A stretch of 64,000 nt of DNA from Wuchereria bancrofti (lineage: Eukaryota > Nematoda > Chromadorea > Rhabditida > Onchocercidae). Every line of letters starts with the position of its first letter. Position 1 is the first letter of the stretch. Shown piece by piece: positions 22,036 through 35,069 of this stretch. The notes beneath the pieces are model-generated. The model was not told the origin of the DNA, did not search any database, and saw only the letters and a program-made list of their open reading frames with translations. The stretch is taken from positions 23,310,286-23,374,285 of the forward strand of contig SSBO01000012.1 of the NCBI GenBank assembly GCA_005281725.1. The letters are read 5' to 3'. A program made the translations under genes and the position numbers.

Positions 22036-25000
22036 ATGAATGCGAAGAGATATTCGATGAAAGAAGATGATCTTAGTCAATTTTCTTCTCAAATTGTTAC
22101 CGCAATCGATACATTTACTGCATCTGATTATCTTGTAAGATGTTACTACTTAATATTTTTGCACTATCATTATCATTAATTACTATTATTATCATTTATC
22201 ATTATCATTATCATCATTATCATCATCATCATCGTCCATTTCGTTGTTATTGTTGTATTATCTATCATTTATTGATGATGATGATGAGAAAAATGCACGG
22301 AACAAAATGTTGCATTCATTCAGTATTTCTTTTAAATTTTTACCAAAAAATTTAAAAAGTAATTTTTTGAATAATTGCAAATAATCATTTAAAAGTATTA
22401 AAGAGAAAAAGAAAAAGCATAATTTTCTTGTGCAAAAAAAAAAACCCAATAATCTTAGTTTATTATTGATAGCAATTTGTGAACGATATAAAATTTTTAT
22501 GCTTATTTCTTTTCCTCTTTTATTTTTATAGTATGAATTTTGTTTTTTTTAATTATGCTATGAAATTTATAATTAATTCAAAAAAAAAAAAAAGCTCTTA
22601 TGATTACTCTTATCTTTTTTTTATCTTAATCATAAATGATAAGTGGAAGAATTGTTAATTATTACCCACACAATTTTCTTATCATCTATTACATACAATT
22701 GAATTTCGCGCAATTATTTTAAAATATCTCGTGAAATTTTAGAATGAAAACGAAATAAAAAAAGGAAATGAATAAATTAAAATTTATATATTTCTATATG
22801 AATGATTTTTTTTCTTCTGTTCATTTGAAATGTTTGAAATAATCTTTCATTAATAATAAAAAAATTTGTTCGCAAATAATCCTAATAAATGGATGAAAGA
22901 ATAATTTCATCCTTTTAGTATTTAAATTTAAATCAAAGTATTTAAATCAAAAGTTGTTTTCTTTTCATTTTAAAATTAATATTGACTAAATATTAACTAA
23001 AATTAACTAAATATATAATAGATGAAATTATTATCAAATATATCATAGAATTTAATAAATCTAAAAGTTTAACTTTTAAAATGTTACAATTAAAAAAAAA
23101 AAAAAAGAATAAAAAAGTATTTAGGTTGGTGATTCAATGGATAATATAGAAGGAATGTTAAGATTATTAATGAACAATCCACGTAATTTAACAATTTTTA
23201 AATATCCAAATGATACTGCTCGAAGGTATATTTAAATTTTTTTTTTTTTTTGTTTAAAAATGATTTATTATACAAAATATAAATAATATTTTTGTTATTT
23301 TGAATGATGATAAGCAGAAATTTATCTAAAAAAAAGTGTATATATAATCAAATTTATGCAAAAAGAAACAAATTAAATTTTGAAAGAGTGATAAATTAGC
23401 TAAATTATCAATAATTTAAATGATTTAAATTGTTAAATTAAAAGTTCAATAAATCATTCATATCATAAATGTTAACATTTTCTAGGTTTTTTTTTTTTTT
23501 GTGTTAAATAATGGAGCAATTTTTGTAACTTTAAAAATTTTTAGCATTCCTAAAATTCTCTTTGTAATTTGTTAGCTAAGAATTGCAATTTGCAATTTCA
23601 TTGTTAAATTTTAAAATATAATTTGTGAATTTTCTTTTTTTTTTTTTTTTTTTTGAGCAAAAGAAGTTAGTAAAATGTCTTTCTTAAGTTTCTTTTTCTT
23701 TTCTTCATTCAGAGTCAGTGTTGAGTCAATTACGCCAATTGCGCAAAAAATTCAAAGAAAGACAGCTTCTATCATTCGTGGTTTTAGTGCTGGTGAGAAA
23801 TTGTCTAAAAATTTTCTTTCAACAATTCAACTTTTTCAATTTAACATTTCAAATGTCTTTCTTTTGTTCTTTTTTTTTTTTTTTTGCTATTTTTTAAAGA
23901 GCTGTCTGAATCATTTTTCTTAAAAAAAAAAAAAAAAAATTGATTTGAAATTTCTCTTAATTTTTACTATATAATATTATCGATATCAATGATATCATTT
24001 GTATCTAAAATTCCATTATCTATTTTCATTCATATAATATCTCAAAAATTTTTAAACTTTTTGAGATTCATTAATACAAACAAATCAACAATTTATGCGG
24101 CATTCAATGCAAGGCCTAAAAGTATAAAAATTTCACTTAATCATTTTTAATTAACAATAATTAATATATTTTTTAATAATAATTAATATAAATTAGTAAT
24201 AATTAATAGATGAAATTATTATCAAATATATCATAGAATTTAATAAATCTAAAAGTTTAACTTTTATTTATTCAACATGATTATATGATTACAAAAAAAA
24301 AAAGATTATGATAAGCATGATAATTGATAATGCATGATAAGCATGATAATAATGATAAAATAAAATTATTTTTTAGAATGCACAAAATATCGAACCACAA
24401 ACAAGTTCATCATCTATTGCTGCACCACATGTGTTTATCATTGGTAATTATTATTTTGATTAAATAAAATTAATTTTAACTAATATCTTTTTTTTTTTTT
24501 TTTTGTTTTCAAAAGTTTTTCATAAAAATACTCATCAATTTTGTTTATAGCAATTGCTTATAAAAATTTGAAACGATGATTTCTGATCGTTTCTTTTTTT
24601 TTCTGTTTATCTTTTCAACTTTTCATTTTTCATTTTCAAACATTCTAAGCTTAATTAAATATTTTAAATTAAAGGGAATAGCTGTGTTTCAAATTAAATT
24701 ACAATAAATTTTAGGTCCAGTAAGAGTTCAAACAATACAAAAAATTGATGGACGATTAATGGACAAATTATTTATTGATGAAATATTAGAATTATATGGT
24801 TCAGGTGTAAAATATCCAAGCAAAGAATTAATTAATATAAAACCTAAAATTCTAAAATCTCTTCCAACGGTAAATATTACACCATTAACATATAAACATT
24901 TCTTCAGATATCGTTAATTAAATATTGAATCTAATAATAAAATTGCATGTAATTAAATTATTTGTAATTATAATTAACCTTGATGACAATTTAAATTATT

Positions 25001-28000
25001 AGCAATTCATAAAAAACCATTTTTTTCCAATATACTTCTATGGATATATATAATCGGAAATTATTTAATTATAATCGGAAATTATTTAAAAATTAATATT
25101 TGCAATCATTTTTGCTAATTTTAAAAAAGATAAATGAAATATATCAAAAAACTGTAAAATATTTTGTCATTTATTTCTAATTTATATTACTTTTTAATTT
25201 ATCACAACAAATTCTTGTAAATTTTTTAAAATATTTTTTAGACTACAAAAAATACTCCAATAACGGTACAAGCTGTTCGTGTTGGTAGTGATTATGTAAG
25301 AATTGATCGAAAAATGGAAATTGATCGATCAAAAATTAAATTACAACCTGTTGCGAATACCAAAGAAGTGGTAAAATTTGGTGGTGCTGAAATGATCGAG
25401 GAAAATCGTTTGTTTTTTTCTTCATTTCTTATCTTATCACTTATCTTTATCAATTACTTATTGTAAAAAAAAGAAAAAAAGAAATGAAATTTTCATTTTT
25501 GTTTAATTGCTAATTGAATAGAATTATATAATTATATAATAATTTTGCAATATTTCCGATTTAGCGTCTAATAGTTAGTAAATTAAAATGTAAATTAAAA
25601 AAAAAAAAATAAAAAAAGTAGTAAATTAAAAAATATAGTTAGTTACTATATCCAGATAATTCTCAAACATTTATCAATTTAACAAGTATATTTGTTGTAA
25701 ATTTTAATGAAAATGAAATGAAATGTTTTGTTTCAGATGAAATTAAACCAATTCGAAAATCAAAATCGGAAGCTACCGTTTTTAAAATACCTGTTTTTAA
25801 TTTAATTGGATCATTGGTAATTACAGCATTCCAGAATACAGTATATGATCCTAGCGGTAGTTATAAAATATATGAAGAAATTGAGCTTCGTGCTGATAGA
25901 AGTACAGCAAAACCTGAAACTGTATGTTTTTTTTTTTGTTAATTATCATTTTTTTTAAATTATTTTAAAATTTTATGCAAAAAAAAGAGAGAGAGGAAAA
26001 ATATTCAGTTAAAAATGAATTTATTTAAATATTTCATTCGTAGAATTTTTGAAATTAAACATTTCCAATCAACAATATAATAATACTTTCTTATCAAAGT
26101 AGTAAATTAAAATAATTAAATGATAAAGTTTATTACTGAAATATAAGGAACGTACCTAAAGTTATTACAAATTAAAATTTCGAACGCTTTATTAAATAAA
26201 CTCTTTAATCATGAAATAAAAAATCATTAATCTTTAATCACAAACTCTTTAATCTTTATTAGTTTATTTTGCATTATCCTAAACTTTATCAGTGATTCAT
26301 CAATGATCAGTGATTTTATCAGTGATTTATTTATACCTGAGATATATCAAAATTTATATTATGCTTATTTGTTGATTAGTTTCATTTATGGATTTATCAT
26401 TAACTCAGTTATAATTTAAATTTAAATTGAAATTTCATCATTAAAATTAATTTTACCTTCGTACTTTCCATCGTACAACTATGTTTTAATTTATTTATTA
26501 ATAATTATAATGAAATTTTCTTTTTTTTTTTCAGACGGTTGTACCATTTCTTCGAAAGGTATCAGTGTTACCAAAAAATAAGAAAGAGCAAATACCAATT
26601 AAATATCAAGAAGATATTCTTATAGGCTATAATGTGATGCTTATCAAACGTCTAATTGAAATTAAACCTTCCTTTAAAAAACAGGTATAAATTATATGAA
26701 ATTGTCTTATCAATTATCAAATATGATTATCATCACTACTAATTATATTTTATCACGATTATTAAACAATATTTTATCACCATTATTACTTATTAAATTA
26801 AAATATATTTTATCACAATTATTAGGTTTATTAAACTATAAAATTTAAAACATAATAGAATTATCATTGATAAAAGAAATATGATATTTTAGTGTTTTCT
26901 TTTTCCTTCATTTTATGAAAACTATTTAATTTGTAGTTGATAATTTCATACTGATAATTAATCATTTATCACACTACAACAACAAGATAAGAATCATTTC
27001 ATAGAATTATCTTCAAATTTTGATTGATTAGAATTATTAAAAATTGACAAACAATTCTAAATTTTTGTTTGATTAGAATTATTAATAGAAAAATTAAAAT
27101 TATCATTGTAATCAATTAATTAATGTACTTTATAGTTTCATAATTTTTCATTAAACGAAGAACGAAATTATGTCACCGATAAAACTATTTCTACTCCAAG
27201 TAGTATTACTGAATCTTTGTTAGTCTTTCATAGTTTAAATCTTTTAAAATCATTAATGTAACAAAAAAAAAAAAAAAAGGAAAAACTTTAATAGTTTAAA
27301 TGAAAAAATAAAAAATTTATAAATTATCTGAAAAAAGTAAAGCGTTGTAGTTTAATTTAACTAATACTGATAATTATGAAATGAAAATGATATCATCAGT
27401 GTTCATTTATATCTTTTATCATTTGTACAATTATAGCAGCACTAAATATAATCTTTCATATTTTGTAAGTTAAAATTTTACTAATGTTAAACTTTACTTT
27501 AAACTAAACTCCATTCTCATTTTATCAAATTTGAAAAAATAGCACCAATTAGACTGATAAAAAAAATTCTATTTTAGCAATTTATCAATAATTACAGGTA
27601 AATTTTTTCAGAGCATCAAATATTGGAAAGCCAAAAATGCTTGTTTTACAAGAGCCACCTATTAGAACAGATTTTACAAGATTAAGTAGTAGTTCAGCTG
27701 AACAGGTATTCTGTCATCCGATTGAATCGATTGATAAAAGAGATCAAAGAGACAAAAAAGATAGAAATTTACGAACAGCAATTGGTTCCTCTGAGATAAT
27801 TAATGAAGGTATTTTTTTTTTTTTTCTCTTTGACAATTCTTATTCAAAAGGACAAAAAAAAATTGCTAAGAAATAAGCAATTCGAATAGTTCAAAGATCA
27901 ATCGATCGAATCAATTAGAATGGTTGATCAGTAATAGATTGTACCTCTGAAACATTAACCATTTAAAATGTGACATCATTAAATAATCATCTCATTAGAT

Positions 28001-30184
28001 TGTTCTTGATAAAATAAAATTAACAAAAAATAAAAATAAAAATAATTTAACCCTAATTATATCTTAGTTATAATTAGGAAGTAATATTTATTTCTTATTA
28101 CTAAAAAAACAGAAGAAAGAAATGATTCATTAATTAAGTGAAATATGAATATTTCTTTTCAGATCGTGGTATCGTCAAAACGTTTGACAAATTTCAGGTT
28201 ATTCGACATTCAGCATTGATCAATGGGTATAATTTAATTTCTAAATGATTTCATCTCTCTTATTGGCTTCTTCAAAGTAATAAAATTTCTAAATTTTATT
28301 ACTTTGAAGAAGTAATAAAAGTTTTATTTAATCTAAAAATAAAAAGTTTAAATTAAATAGCAGATAAAATGAATTAAACAAATCTAGTTTTTAAATTAAA
28401 CAAAAAGCTATATTAAGCAATTTAAATCTATTAAATTATTGTCTAAAATATTCAGTAGGATTACTTACGGTGACAATTCATTTCATTTGATGAAGGAAAG
28501 AAATGAAAATGTTAGATGTATATATTAGATTTTAGAAATTATCAGAAATAAAATAATTAATTGAAAATTTTAAATTAAAAATTTAACAGGTCTAAAGCCA
28601 ATAAAATTGCAAAGAGTACAAAGCATCGTAAGTCGAAAGGTTTACTTACTTGTCTTACTGTTTGCTAAAATTTAATTTATATGTGAAAAAAAAGAGTACA
28701 AATAAATTAATCAATTATTTAATGGCTTTTTTACTAAAAAATAAATTCTCAATTTTTTCACACTTTTTAATTTAATAATCTAATTATGATAAATTTTCTC
28801 AAAAAGTTCTTAATTTAATAATTTAATTATGGTAAATTTCGAATTTATAAACAATTTTAGCATTTAAAATGAGACAAAAAGTTATGTAAATACAATCTAA
28901 AAATATTTGATACTTTTTGATAACAATATTTTAATCTTCTCTTTATAAATTTAGTAATTAATTAATTAATTAAAAGTAAATAATTAATTGAAAAAAGAAA
29001 ATATTACTATAAAGGAATTAATTTCAGTTGGTAAATCACATACTGAAGCTTTCCTGAATGCTGAATTACACACTTCTCGTTCGTTACGTAGCACTTTAAA
29101 ACCAGAAAATCTTGGAACTAATGATTATGCTTTACGTTAGACTTTTTAATTTTTTTTTTTTTTTCAATTTAAAAAAAAAAAAAATTTCTAAATTCATTGT
29201 ATTAATACACAACGAATACAGATCTTGGTTATTCCGGATTTTGTTACAGAAAAAGAAAAAAAACGTTTATTATTCAGATGCTCATTCTGATTCGCTACGT
29301 ACCGGACAATCAACTAGCGAGGAACGTACAAAAATTCCGGAACAAAGTGAGTATTGTTAATTGTTAAAGTTTCATTCGATAAATATTTAATTAATTAACT
29401 AATTAATTAATTAATTAATGCAATAGTGTAAAAATAATGAGAAGTAATGGTGAATATTTCTACGATTATTCAAAATTTCAAATTTCAAAAATAGAAGAAT
29501 TGTAATAGCATTAAGCGAAATGATAATTTGAATGTTAGATAAAATTTAGTTTATGGTTAAAAATTTCATTAAACTTTTTTTTTTTTATCAAATGAAAATT
29601 AATTGTTTGAATCATTTCTCTTTCTCTCTTTTTTTTTGGTTAGCAAGTAAATCAAAAAAAGAAATTGTGATGAATGATAAATTTATTAACAGCTCAATCA
29701 GTGGAAGAAAATGAATGGAAACGATCAAAAGAATCCGTTTTGTTTCTAAAGAAGATGAAGAAGCTATCATCAAATGAAGCAATCGATTCAAATTCAAAAA
29801 TTTATCATCGCTTTTTCAGTCCAACAATAAAGACAGCTCGTTTGTCCTCCTACCTCATTTCAATCCATCACCGATTTATCCTTTCTTTCACATTGTCATT
29901 TTTTTTCTAGACAAAATAAAATACAAAAATATCTTCCTGATAGTTCTGAGGAGGGTAATATATCTATTGCAATATTTCCGGAAGGTTATATTATTATTAT
30001 TGTTATTGTTATTATTATTATTATTATTATTATTGTTATTATTGTTATTATTATTATTGTTATTATTATTATTATCATCATCATCATTATTATTACTGTT
30101 ATTATTATTTTTATTTCGTATTTATTATGAAAATATCTTCCTGATAGTGTGTAATATATCTATTGCAATATTTCCGGAAGGTTA

Positions 30185-30223
<39 letters not shown>

Positions 30224-33200
30224 TTATTATTACTATTATTATTATTTTTATTTCATATTTATTATTGCAAAAAAAATTCATATATATAATAATATCATAA
30301 TTATGAATTATATCATATTAACATAATCGTAGAAAAATAAACAGAATGTAATATTTAACATTGAAAAATTGTCTTATTTATTTAATTATAGATGATATAA
30401 ATGAAATGTCTTATATTCATTGAATTATTTTTGTTTGAAAAATGTATTAAATTTATAATTAAAAAATTTTTACGAAAATTTAAACTCATTCATTTTTTTT
30501 ATAGGATTGACTTCATCTTCCAGTTCCACTTGCAGAAGTAAGGACAATTCTTTGTTGGATGAAGAAAAGTACGTAAAGTTTCTATCTTTTTTTTTATTTT
30601 AAACAAAAATATTTAGATATTAATTGAATTGAATTAAAATTTTTTTACATATTTCGATTTTTTTTTTCACATTTTGAATTCTAATTTAATGATTATTGTG
30701 CAAAAATTTTATCAGATGAAATTCTAAAAGAATAATTTCTTACGATATGAATTCTAAAATTGTTATTTTGCTATTCTGAATAATACATTTTAGTAAATTG
30801 TAGTTTGTTTTAGAAGTTTATAATTTATTCGATGATAATTATAATTCAATAATTATATTAGCTTCGAAATTATATTAAAATATATTTACTGTAACTAGTG
30901 ATGACGGAATTTTCGAAGGAATTTTTTCAGAAATATTTCGAGAATTGCGCAAAAAGTACCATCAACTTATCATCCCATAACTCATAGTCAAATTTTCGGC
31001 ATCACCGATGAAAATGATAAAAAAAAATCATCCAGTATTCTAACTGCTCATAACATTCCGGATCCGATAGCAATAACAAAAAGTTCACATTTTCCTGAAA
31101 CTGATGAACAAGCATTAACAGCATGTGAATTATCACAAGAATCACTAAATCTTAGCAGAAGCTCAAAAGAAGATAAACAACAACGTCTCATTAGAACTAC
31201 CGGAAAATTTCCTGATTCAGCAAAAATTCCATTACGGAAAATATTTTCAACTGTGCAACAGGCACATACTACTTCTTCCTTAATTGAAAATGAAACAAAG
31301 AATTTAAAGTTACGTTCGGCATCGTTAGAACAAGAAAGGAAAAATTTTTCTATTGTTTCCAACAAATGTCACCATGCATTGTCACCAAAACGAAAATTTG
31401 GACTATTACCTCCAACACCTAGCATCATATCAGCTACAGCTAAACATTCATCAAAAAGTCGCAGTAGTGAAAATGTCATCACACAATCATCTGTCATGTC
31501 AAAAGTACTTCTTATCATTTCTTTATAATTTTAATTTCATTTAAATTTTACCAATTTCTATTATTATTACTTTTATCAAAAGTATAACAATGCATATATA
31601 TATATATCATTGAAAAGAATTTTATCTAAACTTTTAGTGATAAAAAATTTTTTAGAAGCGATAAATTATTATTTGAGAAATTGAAATTTAAATTGAATAG
31701 AAATTAACATATAAAACATTTTGAATTATAGATTTTGAACTCTTTTGATTTTAAAATCAGATAGATAAAAATGAATAAGAATTAAACTAAAAAATGGGAA
31801 ATTGAAAGCAAAAATGATCAAAAACGACAAAAAAAAGAAAATGAATATGAAAAAAGATAATAAAATATTATTGTCACAAAAGAAGAAAAAATCATCGAAA
31901 AAAAGTCAAAAAAAAAAAAAACTAAGTAAATTGAAGTAAAAATATGAAATAACATTGATTAAACATTTGACGTAAATTAAAGATACGTTTAGAATATAAT
32001 CATATTATTTTGATATTACAAAATTTTTACTAAATAATATTGCAGGAAACATCCTCAGATACTGATAAAAAAGTACACGTAACATCTAAGAAAACGTCAA
32101 AAGAAATGCAATCACGTTTTGGCAAATTTCCATTACAAACTCAACGATCAACAAAATCTAGTATGAAAAAAAAAAAGAGAACAATTTGTTTTTTTTTTTT
32201 TAAATCCTTGAAATTACTAATTTTTCTACTAATATTTTTCCGTTACAATGAGAATTAATTTGAATTAAGCAAAATAATTTAGCACTTGAAAGTATTTCTA
32301 TGATATGATATGATATGATATGTTTGAGATATTTATGAAATATGCATTTAATATACTCTTTAGTAATTAATCTTCTGAAATAATTACTTTAGTAATTCTT
32401 CTTCCAAAATATAATATCGATTAATTTCATTTAAAATTAACTTTAGTTTAATATCAGTGCTAACTGAAGAAAGAATGAGAATTTATTATTTTGTTATAAA
32501 ATTCGTTATTTAGAATCCGAAAATTTGAACTTCGGATTTGCTTTAAATTTATATTAATTATTTTTTTTTGAAAGTGAAATATTTTCGAAATTTGAATTGA
32601 GCGAGTGATTTCATCATTATCCTGTTTACCTATTTAGATTATCAATTTTTTTTTTCTTTTTAATTTTAGAACAAAGAAAATCACTTAATGCCTCCCCTAC
32701 TAGACGAATTCGAGCAAAACGGTTTGTTTATTTTCATTTCTACAAAAAAAAAGAAGGAAGGAAACTTTTGCTATTATTTCATATTTAATTTTTAATTCAA
32801 AAAATTTAAAAAAAAAAAAAAAGCTGCACTATATTCATACATTTACGTTTAAATCTATAATATAACCAATGTACGTCTGAAAAGTGTGGTACTTGCTTCA
32901 AACGTACGTTAGTGCAATACAGATTTAAAAATTATTTAAACCATTTTAATGAAAATGAATAAATTAATCATTCTCTAGGGTACCATCATTAATATCTGTA
33001 ACACAAGAATCGGATGATACTAAAAGTTCCTCTGTACGAACACCATCAAAATGTAAGAAATTTAAATTTTCCAAAATTTTATTTCAAACAAAAAAAAAAA
33101 AAAAAAAGTGAAAACGAAAACTTTCTTTTCCTTTTTTCTCTTAAATTAAAAAAATAAATTTCAGGGTTTGAAAAGTCAACGTTTGCAGATCAGTCAGAAT

Positions 33201-34504
33201 TGGAACAACAAATGCAAGGTAATAATTTCCTGTATTTTTTTTCAATACTTTTATTTTAACGAAATTCGTTTCATTTCTTTACGTTACGTAATTTTAATGA
33301 AAAATTTATAACGAACGTCAATTACGCTAGATGGAATGTAATGAAATTCAATTATTTTATCACTATATTTTTCTTAAATTACAGCAAAAAGCATTGTTAT
33401 TCCCATATCTTCCAATATGCTAAAATCATCCAGCACAAATGCGCCAACAATAAAAGCGCCATTAGCATCAAAGTCAAGCATGTAAGTAAGTTAGCGCAAA
33501 TGTAATTATGCGCTCTTGTATGAAATTAAAAATTTGATGAAAAACTAACATCAATTTAAATTTGCCTTATTTTATAATAAAAAAATCACTTTTACATTTT
33601 TCTCGAATATTTTCATTCAACTTTCTTCTTTTTTTTTTTTTTTTTCTAATTTCAGGACGAAAAAAGCTTCATCAATTTCCGATACATTAGTTAAAGAAGA
33701 AGGATCTGAGGTAATGTCAAAGATTTTTTTTTTTCAAATTTTAGTAATATTCACGAATTACAATGAAAATTTTTTGCTTACCTTTCTAATTTAGACTTTT
33801 TTTATCAACCTGAAATGCATTTTAAATGATTACAGATCATATATAAAGATTTGAAATTGAAAATTAATAATGTTTCGAATTATTTAATGGCAAATATTTG
33901 CCACTGATTTGGAATCATTTATATTTATATTCAAATTTTAATTCATTTATATTTATATTCAAATTTTAATTAAATTTTGAACAGGAATATTTAGGCTGGT
34001 CAAAAAAAAGGAACTTCTATAATGATTCAATCGAAAGATGAGGAAAATCTCACCGTATGTTTGATTTATTAATAAATTATTTTGGTAAATTATAAAATAT
34101 AATTAATTACAAATTTCTGATTTACAAATTTCTGAATTTGTTTTTGACTAAAAATTTACAATGAACGATTTTTTTTTTTGCTGCATTGTTACAACTTTAA
34201 AGAAATTTTGATTGAAATGAAATATAAAGTGAAAAAAATTTTTGAAATTGAAATATATTCTTTAGTAAAATATATAGTAACAAAAGAAAACAAATAAACA
34301 ATTAGAAAAAAAAAAAACTGAAATTAGTTTCAATTTGATAATTATTGCTAATATTTTAAATTTATTTTTCAGATTCAATTAAATATAAACTTACAAGTAA
34401 AAAATAAAGATGGTAAATTAAGTGAAAAACATAGCCTTAAACCGGAACGTATACTGGTAAAAGGTCGTGAAGTATACCGGAAAAGTGATAGCTATCATTT
34501 ATAA
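22036..34504 (+). CDS. Large Ser/Lys-rich protein of unknown function (about 26 exons, about 1,010 aa)
   Basis: Exons: 22036-22134, 23125-23225, 23713-23792, 24377-24443, 24715-24869, 25242-25407, 25737-25921, 26535-26684, 27136-27218, 27612-27808, 28163-28226, 28590-28627, 29028-29135, 29278-29346, 29693-29843, 29911-29954, 30505-30568, 30931-31504, 32046-32160, 32670-32721, 32979-33052, 33165-33218, 33385-33481, 33656-33710, 33995-34054 and 34373-34504. Phases agree at every junction except exon 3 to 4. The donor after 29843 (GTCCTC) is weak. The middle (exons 4-8) looks folded, with VFIIGPVRVQTIQKIDGRLM and VFKIPVFNLIGSLVITAF. The rest is rich in Ser, Thr, Lys and Glu and looks disordered, with basic patches such as RKSLNASPTRRIRAKR. 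No signal peptide or membrane segment is seen, so a nuclear or cytoplasmic protein is likely (inference). I recognise no domain. Confidence 0.7.
23018..23078. repeat. Direct repeat of about 60 bp, copy 1
   Basis: The block ATAGATGAAATTATTATCAA through AAATCTAAAAGTTTAACTTT is identical to the block at 24206-24266. The two copies flank exons 2 and 3 of the 26-exon gene. Confidence 0.9.
24206..24266. repeat. Direct repeat of about 60 bp, copy 2
   Basis: Second copy of the repeat at 23018-23078, about 1.19 kb downstream and lying between exons 3 and 4 of the 26-exon gene. Confidence 0.9.
28267..28312. repeat. Perfect inverted repeat, 22-bp arms, 2-bp spacer
   Basis: The left arm begins CTTCTTCAAAGTAATAAAAT and the right arm ends ATTTTATTACTTTGAAGAAG, complementary over all 22 bases and separated only by CT. 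It lies in the intron after exon 11 of the 26-exon gene and could extrude as a cruciform or form an RNA hairpin. Confidence 0.95.
29926..30245. repeat. Duplicated exon edge followed by (ATT)n arrays
   Basis: AAATATCTTCCTGATAGT, GTAATATATCTATTGCAATA and TTTCCGGAAGGTTATATT occur at about 29928-29990 and again at about 30131-30188, each followed by a long ATT/GTT array. Copy 1 contains the end of exon 16 and its donor; copy 2 lacks the TCTGAGGAG coding bases just before the donor. Confidence 0.85.
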
Positions 34505-34560
34505 TTTATCAGTCTCTATCGAATGATTATCATTCCCAAATATAATGTTGAATATAGCAT

Positions 34561-34566
34561 AATAAA
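34561..34566 (+). terminator. Poly(A) signal of the 26-exon gene
   Basis: AATAAA lies 57 nt after the stop codon at 34502-34504, in A+T-rich DNA. The spacing suits a short 3' end. Confidence 0.6.
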
Positions 34567-34997
34567 TTTAACAACAAAAAAAAAAACATGAAAGTTTGTT
34601 TTTTTTTTTTTTGGCATCGAAATTTTTCATTTGTTCCTCAAAAAAAAAAAAAGATTACAATCAGGAAAATCAATATTCTATCATATTTCCGTGTTTTTTA
34701 CTTCATTAAAATTTTTTTTTTTAAAAAGATTTATCAAACATAAAATAACCCACATTTCCGTATGTTAGTGTTTTTTCCGGAAAATTATATTGAAATGATA
34801 AATTATGAAAAGTTTTTGATGGTACCAGTTTAAATATTCCATAAAGCCTTATTTAATTTTCTTCAAAATTAATAGCAACGAAATCAGATTAAAATATTTT
34901 TGCCGGAATTTATCATCCATAAATAAATTTAAAAAAAAAAAAAAAAAACGATATAACATTATTTAAAATAAATCATACCTGAAAGCTTTGTTTGTGT

Positions 34998-35069
34998 TCA
35001 TCCAATAATTGATGAATTATTGTCGGTATGATTTGATGTGGTTGAATTAACTTGAAAATTGACACTAAT
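34998..35069 (-). CDS. Candidate orphan terminal exon (low confidence)
   Basis: On the minus strand an acceptor (CATCACTTCAG) precedes an open segment reading ISVNFQVNSTTSNHTDNNSS, then IIG and TGA. Its Ser/Thr/Asn composition and codon use resemble the real genes of the window. Against it: a second frame through the same bases is also open and ends at a good donor (CAG|GTATGA), and no partner exon upstream was found. It could be the 3' end of a minus-strand gene convergent with the 26-exon gene, or chance. Confidence 0.25.
   Translation of the reverse strand: MSVNFQVNSTTSNHTDNNSSIIG

Noticed and set aside
29967..30326. 119-codon plus-strand frame of Leu and Ile runs
   Set aside because: Translation of the ATT/GTT arrays; looks like a membrane protein only because of the repeat.
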